This document shows, piece by piece, positions 7,888 to 15,695 of a stretch of 24,805 nucleotides of DNA (within the stretch, counting starts at the first letter, position 1; every line of letters starts with the position of its first letter). Source of the DNA: JAGOUN01 sp040389005 (lineage in GTDB: Bacteria; Pseudomonadota; Gammaproteobacteria; JAGOUN01). The stretch spans positions 1 through 24,805 of the forward strand of contig JAZKAS010000039.1 in assembly GCA_040389005.1 (NCBI GenBank), written 5' to 3'. The notes beneath the pieces were generated by a model. That model had not been told where the DNA came from and did not search any database. It saw only the letters and a program-made list of their open reading frames with translations. Both the position numbers and the translations under genes were made by a program.

Positions 7888-7898
7888 CTAAGATTGTG

Positions 7899-9299
7899 TT
7901 ATATAATTTTTAGTATATGCAGAAAACGTTTCTTCATATTTTCTTTACCGAGCAAATCAAACACAGTTGCTAATTCTGGACCGTGCTGTGCTTTTGTTAA
8001 TGCAATGCGCAATGGCATAAATAACGCCTTGCCTTTGACACTTAACTTTTCTTTTAATCCATCACATAACGCTGCATACGTATCGACATGATCAAGCAGA
8101 TAATTCGCAACCTCAAAAAAATCTTTTCCAGCTGCAATTAAAACCTCACGCTCTTCATCAGAGAAATTAGGATTTTCTGAAAACATAGATTCCGCCCAAG
8201 CATAAACATCAGTTGGAAATAAACTATTCGCTTGTACGATTTTCAAAAAATCAGCTTGTTTTTCTTGCGGCACATAGGAAATTGCACCGACCCATTTTTC
8301 TAATTCTGACGACGATAACTGCATCACTGCTTCTTTTTGCCAATGCATCAATTGCTGTTCATCATAGCGAGCGGCCGCTTTAACTAAACGATTAACATCA
8401 AAATATTTCGCACAATCCGCAAAACTCATTAAATGATTATGATCCGTATACACATGGCCTAGGCGCGCCAAATAATTCACCACCGCCACAGGTAAAAAGC
8501 CCGAGTGGCGTAACTCTTGCAAACTGTGGCTGCCATTACGCTTTGATAATGGCGTACCATCATTGCCCATAATTAAAGAAAGATGGCCATAACGAGGCGC
8601 CGTTAAATCCAGCACTTGCAAAATTAAAATTTGTCGCGGCGTATTGGTTAAATGATCTTCACCACGTAACGCCAAATTAACGCCCATTAACGCATCATCA
8701 ATCGCATTACAAAACATAAAACTCGCTGAGCCATCCGATTTTTTAATAATAAAATCACCTAAATCTTGGCTAGAAAATTTTTGATGGCCGCGCACGATAT
8801 CATCAAATTCAATTACTTGATCCTCTTTAACGTGAAAACGTAACGCATATGCAATACCCTGCGCTTTTTTTTCAGCGATTTGATCGACACTCAAATGTCG
8901 ACATTCGCCTTCATAACGAGGCGCCTTGCCTAATTTGCGTTGAATACGACGTGACGCTTCTAAGGTTTCTTCTGAACAAAAGCACGGATACGCTAAGCCT
9001 TGATCAAGGAGTTGTTGATAATAACGATCATAGATACCCACACGCTGCGCTTGATAATACGGCTCATGGCCTTTTTCACATCCTGGGCCTTCATCCCACT
9101 GGCAACCCAACCATTGCAAATCTGCTTGCAATGCGAGTGTGTATTTTTCTTCAGAGCGCGCTAAGTCAGTATCTTCAATACGCAATAAAAAACTGCCCTT
9201 GGCTTGGTGCGCCGCTAAAGCACTGAATAAAGCAGTTCTAGCATTACCTAAATGGATATACCCTGTTGGACTAGGGCAGAAGCGGGATTTGATGTTCAT
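7899..9299 (-). CDS. gltX: Glutamyl-tRNA synthetase
   Basis: A class I synthetase of 466 residues that charges tRNA-Glu (or both tRNA-Glu and tRNA-Gln in non-discriminating forms). The HIGH-equivalent is HLGN at 16-19 in PSPTGYIHLGNARTAL, and the KMSKS-equivalent is PLSKR at 250-254. LRIEDTD at 39-45 is the family's glutamate-binding strand. A zinc-finger-like set is present: C106-F-C108, then C133-R-H135, matching the CxC...CxH ligands of E. coli GltX. The HLGN and PLSKR variants are seen in the second GltX copies of some gammaproteobacteria, so another gltX may exist elsewhere. ATG 9299 is the only sensible start. It is 84 bases below recO and upstream of cysS. Confidence 0.95.
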   Translation of the reverse strand: MNIKSRFCPSPTGYIHLGNARTALFSALAAHQAKGSFLLRIEDTDLARSEEKYTLALQADLQWLGCQWDEGPGCEKGHEPYYQAQRVGIYDRYYQQLLDQGLAYPCFCSEETLEASRRIQRKLGKAPRYEGECRHLSVDQIAEKKAQGIAYALRFHVKEDQVIEFDDIVRGHQKFSSQDLGDFIIKKSDGSASFMFCNAIDDALMGVNLALRGEDHLTNTPRQILILQVLDLTAPRYGHLSLIMGNDGTPLSKRNGSHSLQELRHSGFLPVAVVNYLARLGHVYTDHNHLMSFADCAKYFDVNRLVKAAARYDEQQLMHWQKEAVMQLSSSELEKWVGAISYVPQEKQADFLKIVQANSLFPTDVYAWAESMFSENPNFSDEEREVLIAAGKDFFEVANYLLDHVDTYAALCDGLKEKLSVKGKALFMPLRIALTKAQHGPELATVFDLLGKENMKKRFLHILKII

Positions 9300-9383
9300 T
9301 CGTGTGGTGCCTGAGCTATTTTTGTCATCTATAATAAGTCATTAGTTGCCACAAATAAAGGTGATAACCATGCCTGCTAGGGT

Positions 9384-10082
9384 TTAATTCAACATCTCCT
9401 TAAATAACTCCCGCGTCTTCAATGGCTTCCCACCCAATAATGGCCGAATCGCCAATCGCATCAAGCGCTTTGCGGCATACAATACTTTAGGGTTTGTAAA
9501 TTGTTCATTGGCAATCGCTTGTAAATCTTCGCCTAAAAAAACATCGCTATTTTCCTTGTTGATCGACTCAACAAATCCATGCTCAGAAATAAACTGATAA
9601 TAATGATCATAAATAATCGCCCGATTTGTATCCGCATCATGCATTAAAGGCAGCTCATATCCCAAAGCTTCTAATAAATTTTTCTCGAAAATGCGTAAAG
9701 TTTTTTCGATTGTTTTAGAGTTTTCTAATGATAATAAAGTGGCATGATAGGAAAAATACAAATGTGAATTGTGCTCTTCTTTGGGCAACAAACGCATTAG
9801 CAATTCGTTGATATACCAGGCGCTCATCAACGACATGCCGTTTAAAATAATCGGTGAAGCTGTGGCTTCGGCAAGCGTAAGCGTTTTTAATTGGCTTTTG
9901 CCTCGGGCATTAAAATGTAGCGGTGTAAACGGTTGTAACAAACCTTTCAAAGGTGAGCGTTCCGTGCGAACACCTTTGGCAATAAGAGAAATGCGGCCAT
10001 GATGTTGCAAAAAACATTCGATAATAACACTGGTTTCACGATACGGCGTACGATGCAATATAAAACCATCGTCAACGATCAT
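9384..10082 (-). CDS. recO: DNA repair protein RecO
   Basis: RecO acts with RecR and RecF to load RecA onto SSB-coated single-stranded gaps. The product (232 residues from ATG 10082) starts with the typical OB-fold region GFILHRTPYRETSVIIECF and the conserved GRISLIAKGVR, followed by LLQPFTPL. The helical C-terminal part includes the usual segment LLEALGYELPL. A longer frame from a TTG at 10091 would add three residues and overlap the era stop; ATG 10082, 5 bases after that stop, looks better, but the choice is not certain. Coupling to era is tight, and recO is the last gene of the lepA-to-recO block. The usual pdxJ does not follow; gltX does. Confidence 0.9.
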   Translation of the reverse strand: MIVDDGFILHRTPYRETSVIIECFLQHHGRISLIAKGVRTERSPLKGLLQPFTPLHFNARGKSQLKTLTLAEATASPIILNGMSLMSAWYINELLMRLLPKEEHNSHLYFSYHATLLSLENSKTIEKTLRIFEKNLLEALGYELPLMHDADTNRAIIYDHYYQFISEHGFVESINKENSDVFLGEDLQAIANEQFTNPKVLYAAKRLMRLAIRPLLGGKPLKTRELFKEMLN

Positions 10083-10087
10083 CTCAT

Positions 10088-10981
10088 TCAAGATTCGTAT
10101 CCAAATGATTGCAACATTTCGTCATTCTCTGTCCAACCCTCTTTCACTTTCACCCACAGCTGTAAAAATACTTTTTTCTTTGCAAACGTTTCCATTTCCA
10201 TGCGCGCTTCTGTGCCAATTTTCTTTAACTTTTCGCCCTTATCGCCAATCACAATCGATTTTTGCCCATCGCGCTCAACCCATAATAAGGCCGCGATTCG
10301 TACCAGTTTATCTTCATGCTCAATTTTTTCGATTTCAACCGCAACACTATAAGGCACTTCTTCACCTAAAAAGCGCATAATTTTTTCACGAATCATTTCA
10401 GCATATAAAAATGATTCAGAGCGATCGGTTAATCGATCTTCTTCATAAAAAAATTCATGCTCAGGCAAATATTTTGCAACTGTTTTTTCTAGAGCATCAA
10501 GATTGACCGCATTAAGCGCTGAAATAGGCACGATTTCTAAAAAATTGTGCATCGCTTGCATTTTTTGAATGATGGGTAATAAATCGTATTTTGCCTTTAT
10601 TTCATCGATTTTATTGAGCACTAATATTGTTGGCCGATCAACTTTTTTAAGCATCGACAATACAGCTTCATCATCACGCGTGAAACGTGTTGCATCGACA
10701 ATCCACAACAATAAATCGACATCATACGCCGCATGAACGGCTGATCGATTTAAATAACGATGCAACGCGCCGGGTGTAACGTCTCTATACCCAGGCGTAT
10801 CGACATAAATAGCTTGCACATTGTCTTTAGTTTTTATGCCTAAAATATTATGCCGCGTAGTTTGTGCTTTTTTAGAAGTGCTTACCAATTTTGTTTCGAG
10901 AATGGCATTGAGTAATGTTGATTTTCCCGCATTGGGTCGACCAACCACAGCAATATGTCCGCAATGTTTTTTATTTGTCAT
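10088..10981 (-). CDS. era: GTPase Era
   Basis: Era is an essential GTPase that binds the 3' end of 16S rRNA and assists 30S maturation. The 297-residue product carries G1 GRPNAGKST near 15-23, the Era-specific G2 region KKAQTTRHNILG, G3 DTPGYRD, and G4 NKID. The C-terminal KH domain shows KSIVIGDKGEKLKKIG, close to the canonical Era segment. The length matches E. coli Era (301). Its ATG at 10981 lies one base past the rnc stop, and its TGA is immediately followed by recO, consistent with translational coupling in an rnc-era-recO operon. Confidence 0.97.
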   Translation of the reverse strand: MTNKKHCGHIAVVGRPNAGKSTLLNAILETKLVSTSKKAQTTRHNILGIKTKDNVQAIYVDTPGYRDVTPGALHRYLNRSAVHAAYDVDLLLWIVDATRFTRDDEAVLSMLKKVDRPTILVLNKIDEIKAKYDLLPIIQKMQAMHNFLEIVPISALNAVNLDALEKTVAKYLPEHEFFYEEDRLTDRSESFLYAEMIREKIMRFLGEEVPYSVAVEIEKIEHEDKLVRIAALLWVERDGQKSIVIGDKGEKLKKIGTEARMEMETFAKKKVFLQLWVKVKEGWTENDEMLQSFGYES

Positions 10982-10982
10982 T

Positions 10983-11606
10983 TTATAATTTCTCTATCAT
11001 TATGGCGGCTGCCGTTTGTTCTGCTTGTCTTCGATTTGATCCTTGTGCCTGCGTTGTTTTATTAAGCGCCTCGACACGGCATTCCACTGTAAAAACCTGA
11101 TCGTGTACTTCGCCTTTTTGCGCGATCACAGTATAAATGGGCAAAGCTAAACGACGCGCTTGTAATAATTCTTGCAATTGTGTTTTCGCATCAACATGCT
11201 GTTGCTCTAAAGTAATATGCGTGAGCAGATCGCCATAGCAACGCAAAACACATTGTCGGCAAGTTTCAAAGTTGCTATCCAAATATACAGCACCGACTAG
11301 CGCTTCCATCGCATCCGCCAAAATAGAAGTTCGACCGCGTTTTTCTCCTGGGCCAATAATCATTAAATCCGATAAATTTAAAGTCTGTGCTAACTTAGCT
11401 AGCGTTTCTCCTTTGACGAGCGAAGCACGCATGCGACTTAACTGTCCTTCTTGCGCTTTAGGAAATTTATTCAATAAATATTCCCCGACGATAAAATTGA
11501 CAAGGGAGTCGCCTAAAAATTCCAAGCGTTCATTATTATCTTTAGCGGCGCTCGAATGCGTTAACGCTAAGGTTAGTAATTTCTTATCAGAAAAATCATG
11601 CATCAT
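10983..11606 (-). CDS. rnc: Ribonuclease III
   Basis: RNase III cleaves double-stranded RNA, including the rRNA precursor. The catalytic signature NERLEFLGDS is intact, followed by the second acidic motif (DAMEALVGAVYLD) and a C-terminal double-stranded RNA-binding domain beginning at DAKTQLQELLQ and ending in the RRQAEQTAAAIMIEKL helix. I start at ATG 11606, which overlaps the lepB stop as ATGA; this gives 207 residues. A TTG at 11660 would give 225, nearer the usual 226, but the extra residues lie inside lepB and do not resemble the family's first helix. The N-terminus is therefore about one helix shorter than in E. coli. Coupled to lepB upstream and era downstream. Confidence 0.93.
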   Translation of the reverse strand: MMHDFSDKKLLTLALTHSSAAKDNNERLEFLGDSLVNFIVGEYLLNKFPKAQEGQLSRMRASLVKGETLAKLAQTLNLSDLMIIGPGEKRGRTSILADAMEALVGAVYLDSNFETCRQCVLRCYGDLLTHITLEQQHVDAKTQLQELLQARRLALPIYTVIAQKGEVHDQVFTVECRVEALNKTTQAQGSNRRQAEQTAAAIMIEKL

Positions 11607-12619
11607 GACTTTATAATTTCTTCTGAATCGGCTTGCACTTTCAAACCACTGCGTTTCCAACGCAAATTGTAACTGCTAGAATCCCAGCTAATTAACACAT
11701 AAAGCGGCTTGCCAACGATATAGCTTTCTGGCACAAATCCCCAAATGCGACTATCGGCACTATCATCACGATTATCACCGATCATAAAATACATGCCTTC
11801 AGGAACCGTTAAATTCGTAAAGTTTTCGTCTGGCCTTGAAGGGAATTGATAAATTTCATGTTTTACGCCTAATAGGTTTTCTTCTGATTTCAATGCATCC
11901 ACTGTATTGCCACTCTCATGTAAATAAGGCACAGTTTCTTGATAATCTTGTTTTGCCTCGATGCCATTAATAAAGAATACTTTATTAACATAACTAATAG
12001 TATCGCCCGGAAGACCCACAACACGTTTAATAAAATCGACTTTAGGGTTTACTGGCCAATGAAATACAACAATATCGCCGCGTTTTGGCTCGTGAATTTT
12101 GATTATTTTTTTGTTGATGACGGGCAAACGAATGCCATAATCAAATTTATTCACCAAAATAAAATCACCTGGCAACAAGGTTGGTTCTAAAGAACCACTC
12201 GGGATTCTAAATGGTTCAAATATAAATGAACGTAACACCAATACTAATAATAACACCAAGAAAAATGAACGCGAATAATCAATAATGACCGGCATGCCTT
12301 TGGATAAATACTCGACTTCATCAGCATTTAGCACTTCACGCTTTTCTTTCACTCGCGCGTAACGGTATCGACGAAATCGTGCAAATACAAGCGCATCAAG
12401 CAAATAGATGACGCCAGAAAAAATCGTCACCATTGTTAACACGTACTCAAAATTTTCTGTGAAAATAAAATAAGCAATCGCTGAAAATATAAATACAAAT
12501 TCTGTCGCAACAATTGCGGGTGCTTTTCGAGTACGTCTTCTCGCCATAAATACAAGATCAAGCACCAACATCACAGCGGATGCGACCCAAAGTCCAATTA
12601 ATATTTGATTGAATGACAT
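11603..12619 (-). CDS. lepB: Signal peptidase I (LepB)
   Basis: LepB removes signal peptides from exported proteins at the outer face of the inner membrane. The 338-residue product has the catalytic Ser at 143 in RIPSGSLEPTLLPGD and the general-base Lys at 198 in DFIKRVVGLPGD; box E is GDNRDDSADSR. The residue after the catalytic serine is Leu rather than the common Met, and EPTL replaces MPTL. The N-terminal part looks unusual: four hydrophobic segments (about 5-22, 41-55, 60-80, 118-134) precede the catalytic site, where E. coli LepB has two. A lepA-lepB pair is the standard gammaproteobacterial order; lepA ends 39 bases upstream, and the stop overlaps the rnc start. Confidence 0.95.
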   Translation of the reverse strand: MSFNQILIGLWVASAVMLVLDLVFMARRRTRKAPAIVATEFVFIFSAIAYFIFTENFEYVLTMVTIFSGVIYLLDALVFARFRRYRYARVKEKREVLNADEVEYLSKGMPVIIDYSRSFFLVLLLVLVLRSFIFEPFRIPSGSLEPTLLPGDFILVNKFDYGIRLPVINKKIIKIHEPKRGDIVVFHWPVNPKVDFIKRVVGLPGDTISYVNKVFFINGIEAKQDYQETVPYLHESGNTVDALKSEENLLGVKHEIYQFPSRPDENFTNLTVPEGMYFMIGDNRDDSADSRIWGFVPESYIVGKPLYVLISWDSSSYNLRWKRSGLKVQADSEEIIKS

Positions 12620-12658
12620 ATTTTTTTCCTTTATTTTAGGGCGACCAACCGGTAGCCT

Positions 12659-14458
12659 CTACGAATCTACGCGTAAAATGGCTAAAAACGCTTCTTGCGG
12701 GATTTCAACTTTACCCACCTGCTTCATACGTTTTTTACCTTCTTTTTGCTTATCTAATAATTTGCGTTTTCGCGATACGTCGCCGCCATAACATTTAGCA
12801 ATCACGTTTTTGCGTAATGCTTTAACGGTTTCGCGCGCAATAATATGTGCGCCGATCGCTGCTTGAATAGCCACGTCAAACATTTGACGCGGAATAATTT
12901 CACGCATTTTACTGACGAGTTGTCGTCCACGATATTGCGACTGACTTCGATGCACAATTACCGCTAACGCATCGACTAATTCGGTGTTAATCAAAACATC
13001 GAGCTTAACTAAATCTGCCGCTTGAAAACGTTCAAAACTGTAATCTAACGAGGCATAACCACGACTCAATGATTTTAAGCGATCAAAAAAGTCTAACACG
13101 ACTTCATTCATGGGAATTTCATAGACAAGTGACACTTGATTACCGACATATAACATTGATTGTTGTATACCGCGTCGTTCCAAACACAATTTCATTACGG
13201 TACCAACATGCTCATCTGGCACGAGAATATTTACTTTCGCGATAGGTTCACGTAATTCTTCAATAAAATTCGCCGCAGGTAATTTTGAAGGATTATCGAC
13301 ATAAATAATTTCGCCCTTGGTCATTAAAATTTCATAAATAACCGTTGGCGCAGTGGTAATTAAATCTAGATTATATTCACGCTCAAGACGCTCTTGCACA
13401 ATTTCCATGTGCAACATGCCCAAGAAACCACAACGGAAACCAAAACCCATCGCTTCTGAATTTTCAGGCTCATAAAATAATGATGCATCATTTAAACTTA
13501 ATTTGCCAAGCGCATCACGAAACGATTCGTAATCTTCAGAACTAATCGGAAACAAACCAGCATACACTTGTGGTTTCAATAGTTTAAAACCAGGTAAAGG
13601 GACTAAAGCGGGCTGTTTTGCCAAAGTAATCGTATCGCCCACCGGCGCACCGTGAATCTCTTTGATTCCGGCAACGACAAACCCTACTTCACCAGTTCTG
13701 AGCTCATCTTTTTCAAGACGCTTCGGCGTAAATACCCCAACGCTATCGACTAAATGCGCTTTGCCCGTGGTCATAACTTGCATTTTATCGCCTTTGCGTA
13801 ACACACCGTTCATGACACGCACTAGTGAAACTACGCCCAGATAACTATCAAACCAAGAATCAATAATGAGCGCTTGCAAGGGGCCATCAATATCGCCTTG
13901 TGGCGGCGGTACTTTTGCGACCAGCATTTCTAATAACTCTGGGATACCTAAGCCGGATTTAGCGCTGACACGCAGTGCATCTTTGGCTTCAATACCAATA
14001 ATCTCTTCAATTTCCTTAGCAACACGTTCAGGTTCTGCTTGCGGTAAATCAATTTTATTGAGCACAGGAATCACTTCTAAACCTTGCTCAACCGCCATAT
14101 AACAGACCGCAACCGTCTGTGCTTCAACACCTTGACCCGCATCTACCACCAATAACGCACCTTCACACGCCGCGAGCGACCGTGAAACTTCATAGGCAAA
14201 GTCGACATGCCCGGGTGTATCAATAAAATTCAACTGATAATCTTGGCCATCTTTGGCGCGGTAATGCAAGGTAACACTTTGTGCTTTAATAGTAATACCG
14301 CGCTCACGCTCGATATCCATAGAATCAAGGACTTGCGCGCTCATTTCACGCTGGCTAAGACCACCACACGTTTGAATAAGTCGATCAGACAGAGTGGATT
14401 TGCCATGATCAATATGCGCGATGATTGAAAAGTTACGAATATGCGGTATCAAAGACAT
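12659..14458 (-). CDS. lepA: Elongation factor 4 (LepA), ribosome-associated GTPase
   Basis: LepA/EF4 is a translational GTPase related to EF-G, implicated in ribosome back-translocation and 30S biogenesis. The 599 residues from ATG 14458 equal the E. coli length. G1 is AHIDHGKS at 14-21, G2 RGIT at 53-56, G3 DTPGH starting at D80, G4 NKID at 134-137, then SAKSG (G5). The LepA-specific C-terminal region is present, with AKCYGGDVSRKRKLLDKQKEGKKRMK split over the last 50 residues and a final PQEAFLAIL. A frame from a TTG at 14491 would add 11 residues not seen in the family. First gene of the lepA-lepB-rnc-era-recO block. Confidence 0.97.
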   Translation of the reverse strand: MSLIPHIRNFSIIAHIDHGKSTLSDRLIQTCGGLSQREMSAQVLDSMDIERERGITIKAQSVTLHYRAKDGQDYQLNFIDTPGHVDFAYEVSRSLAACEGALLVVDAGQGVEAQTVAVCYMAVEQGLEVIPVLNKIDLPQAEPERVAKEIEEIIGIEAKDALRVSAKSGLGIPELLEMLVAKVPPPQGDIDGPLQALIIDSWFDSYLGVVSLVRVMNGVLRKGDKMQVMTTGKAHLVDSVGVFTPKRLEKDELRTGEVGFVVAGIKEIHGAPVGDTITLAKQPALVPLPGFKLLKPQVYAGLFPISSEDYESFRDALGKLSLNDASLFYEPENSEAMGFGFRCGFLGMLHMEIVQERLEREYNLDLITTAPTVIYEILMTKGEIIYVDNPSKLPAANFIEELREPIAKVNILVPDEHVGTVMKLCLERRGIQQSMLYVGNQVSLVYEIPMNEVVLDFFDRLKSLSRGYASLDYSFERFQAADLVKLDVLINTELVDALAVIVHRSQSQYRGRQLVSKMREIIPRQMFDVAIQAAIGAHIIARETVKALRKNVIAKCYGGDVSRKRKLLDKQKEGKKRMKQVGKVEIPQEAFLAILRVDS

Positions 14459-14561
14459 AAATAAGGGCTCAATGCTTTTTAAAGAAAACAAGGGGATGAA
14501 TTATCCTTGAAAACGTTATTGAAAGCTACTTCAATTCAGGCCATATCGCCCTCTTTACTCT

Positions 14562-14936
14562 TTACGATTGCATTGAAAAACGTTGTAGCGCGCATTTTAG
14601 CTGCCGAAACGATTCTTTTGAAAATTCTAAGCGACTCACTGGAATCCACCAACGTTTTTCGCCACCAGGAACCTCTAAATGTAAAAAACAAAGATGGCGA
14701 GCAACAACAGAAGAGGCTAGATAATTGGCTTCATAAACTTGATTATTTTCTGTCACCAAAATTTTATCGCGCTTAAAATAAACAGATTGCATTGAAAACT
14801 TTCGAAGTTTATACCAAGTCAATACAGTCACCCCTAAAATCAAGAGCACTTTCCAAATAAACAATATCGGACTGAGCAAAATAGCGCTGATTACAAGCAG
14901 GCACATGAGCAATAATAATCCATAAAAGGTTTTCAT
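14562..14936 (-). CDS. YgfX/CptA-like inner membrane protein
   Basis: A 124-residue protein with two adjacent hydrophobic spans at about 5-22 and 24-41, then a soluble domain with a RWWIPVSRLE segment and a final helix. Size, two-span layout and position directly after sdhE (ATGA overlap at 14933-14936) match YgfX (CptA), which in enterobacteria is the partner of SdhE. E. coli YgfX has been proposed to be a toxin interacting with FtsZ and MreB, and in Serratia to affect the same pathways as SdhE. Sequence similarity is low by eye, so the call rests mainly on topology and context. The pentapeptide FSMQS occurs twice (residues about 48-52 and the very C-terminus), encoded by a 14-base direct repeat. 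Confidence 0.65.
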   Translation of the reverse strand: MKTFYGLLLLMCLLVISAILLSPILFIWKVLLILGVTVLTWYKLRKFSMQSVYFKRDKILVTENNQVYEANYLASSVVARHLCFLHLEVPGGEKRWWIPVSRLEFSKESFRQLKCALQRFSMQS

Positions 14937-15181
14937 CGGCGTAATTTCTCAATTAATGCACAATATTTGGGAGGTGCTTCTTCACGCCCCATAAACCATA
15001 AAAATAATTTTTGATCATTTTCTAACAAAAGTGATTCAAAAAGTGCTTGCTCGGTTTCATCTGCTTGAAGATAACTATTTGATAAATAACGTTTTAAGAT
15101 AAAGTCATTCTCTAACATACCGCGACGACATTGCCATTGTAATTGTTTTTTTTTGAGTTCGGCTGCTTCTAAGTTATGCAT
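14933..15181 (-). CDS. sdhE: FAD assembly factor SdhE (YgfY/CptB)
   Basis: SdhE binds the flavoprotein subunit of succinate dehydrogenase (and fumarate reductase) and promotes covalent attachment of FAD. The 82-residue product has the diagnostic motif RRGMLENDFIL near residues 19-29, with the conserved RGxxE, followed by the acidic helical region QALFESLLLENDQKLFLWFMG, which matches the family pattern (here given over two helices). E. coli SdhE has 88 residues. ATG 15181 is the correct start by length; the longer open frame to 15256 would run through the promoter region. It overlaps the YgfX-like gene by 4 bases. No sdh genes are in the window. Confidence 0.88.
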   Translation of the reverse strand: MHNLEAAELKKKQLQWQCRRGMLENDFILKRYLSNSYLQADETEQALFESLLLENDQKLFLWFMGREEAPPKYCALIEKLRR

Positions 15182-15208
15182 ATATTTGTAAATCCAAAAA
15201 AGTGAGCT

Positions 15209-15214
15209 ATTATA
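15209..15214 (-). promoter_or_regulatory. Candidate -10 box for sdhE
   Basis: A perfect TATAAT reads on the minus strand 28 bases before the sdhE ATG, which would place a start site near 15202 with a short leader. No good -35 lies at 16-18 bases (a TTGTTT is 14 bases away). On the plus strand the overlapping TATACT (15211-15216) could serve the gene at 15250. Both sit inside a short palindrome, GTGAG-N8-CTCAC at 15202-15219, that might be an operator. Confidence 0.4.
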
Positions 15215-15249
15215 CTCACACGAAACAAAAACAATAGCACAGGTTTTGT

Positions 15250-15591
15250 ATGTCAATTCTCACAGAAAAATTTGCACAAGTCGAAAAGTTAAAAACCGGC
15301 CTTTCAAAAGAAAGCCAAGTGGCTTTTGACTATGCCATGGAAGTAACGGCGCAACACTGTGAAACTGAACAAAGTAATCGGAATTCATTAAAAAAGATGA
15401 TTGCCCAATCGCGTAAAAAATTATTGCCACTGATCAAAAAGCAAGATGAATTTAAAGCGTGCCTCGCACAAATAACGAATCAATCACCAACATCAGCTGC
15501 ACCTACTTTGGTAGACGGCTTGAAAGCTTGGACCGTGTCATTATTATCACCTGAAAAAGCGTTTGAAAAGATTCATAATCCAAAGCAGTAA
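15250..15591 (+). CDS. Small helical protein of unknown function
   Basis: A 113-residue protein starting at ATG 15250 (MSILTEKFAQVEKLKTGLSK). It appears soluble and mostly alpha-helical: rich in Lys, Gln, Glu and Ala, with heptad-like hydrophobic spacing over residues 1-75, then a Ser/Thr/Pro linker (about 78-85) and a short amphipathic helix (LVDGLKAWTVSLL). There is no signal peptide, no membrane span and no recognisable catalytic motif. It is basic overall. The gene is divergent from sdhE and sits 104 bases upstream of the large oxidoreductase gene on the same strand; whether they share a transcript is unclear. I do not recognise the family. Confidence 0.7.
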   Translation: MSILTEKFAQVEKLKTGLSKESQVAFDYAMEVTAQHCETEQSNRNSLKKMIAQSRKKLLPLIKKQDEFKACLAQITNQSPTSAAPTLVDGLKAWTVSLLSPEKAFEKIHNPKQ

Positions 15592-15695
15592 ATAATGCCA
15601 GCATAACATCCTCACCGAATATTATGGCTCACACTAGCAAGATATTCTATCATCATGTTAACATCACAATGCTTTTATAAATCGGTTACGAATTC

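Noticed and set aside
8849..9226. 125-residue plus-strand frame opposite gltX
   Set aside because: It lies wholly antisense to the conserved catalytic and zinc-binding part of gltX and has no recognisable features.
9999..10352. 117-residue plus-strand frame opposite era and recO
   Set aside because: Antisense shadow across a gene junction with no supporting signal.
14459..14491. 11-residue extension of LepA from a TTG at 14491
   Set aside because: ATG 14458 gives exactly the family length and N-terminus.
15618..15654. GAATAT...ATATTC inverted repeat before the large oxidoreductase gene as a terminator or operator
   Set aside because: The arms are only 6 bp, AT-rich and far apart, with no T tract; likely chance.
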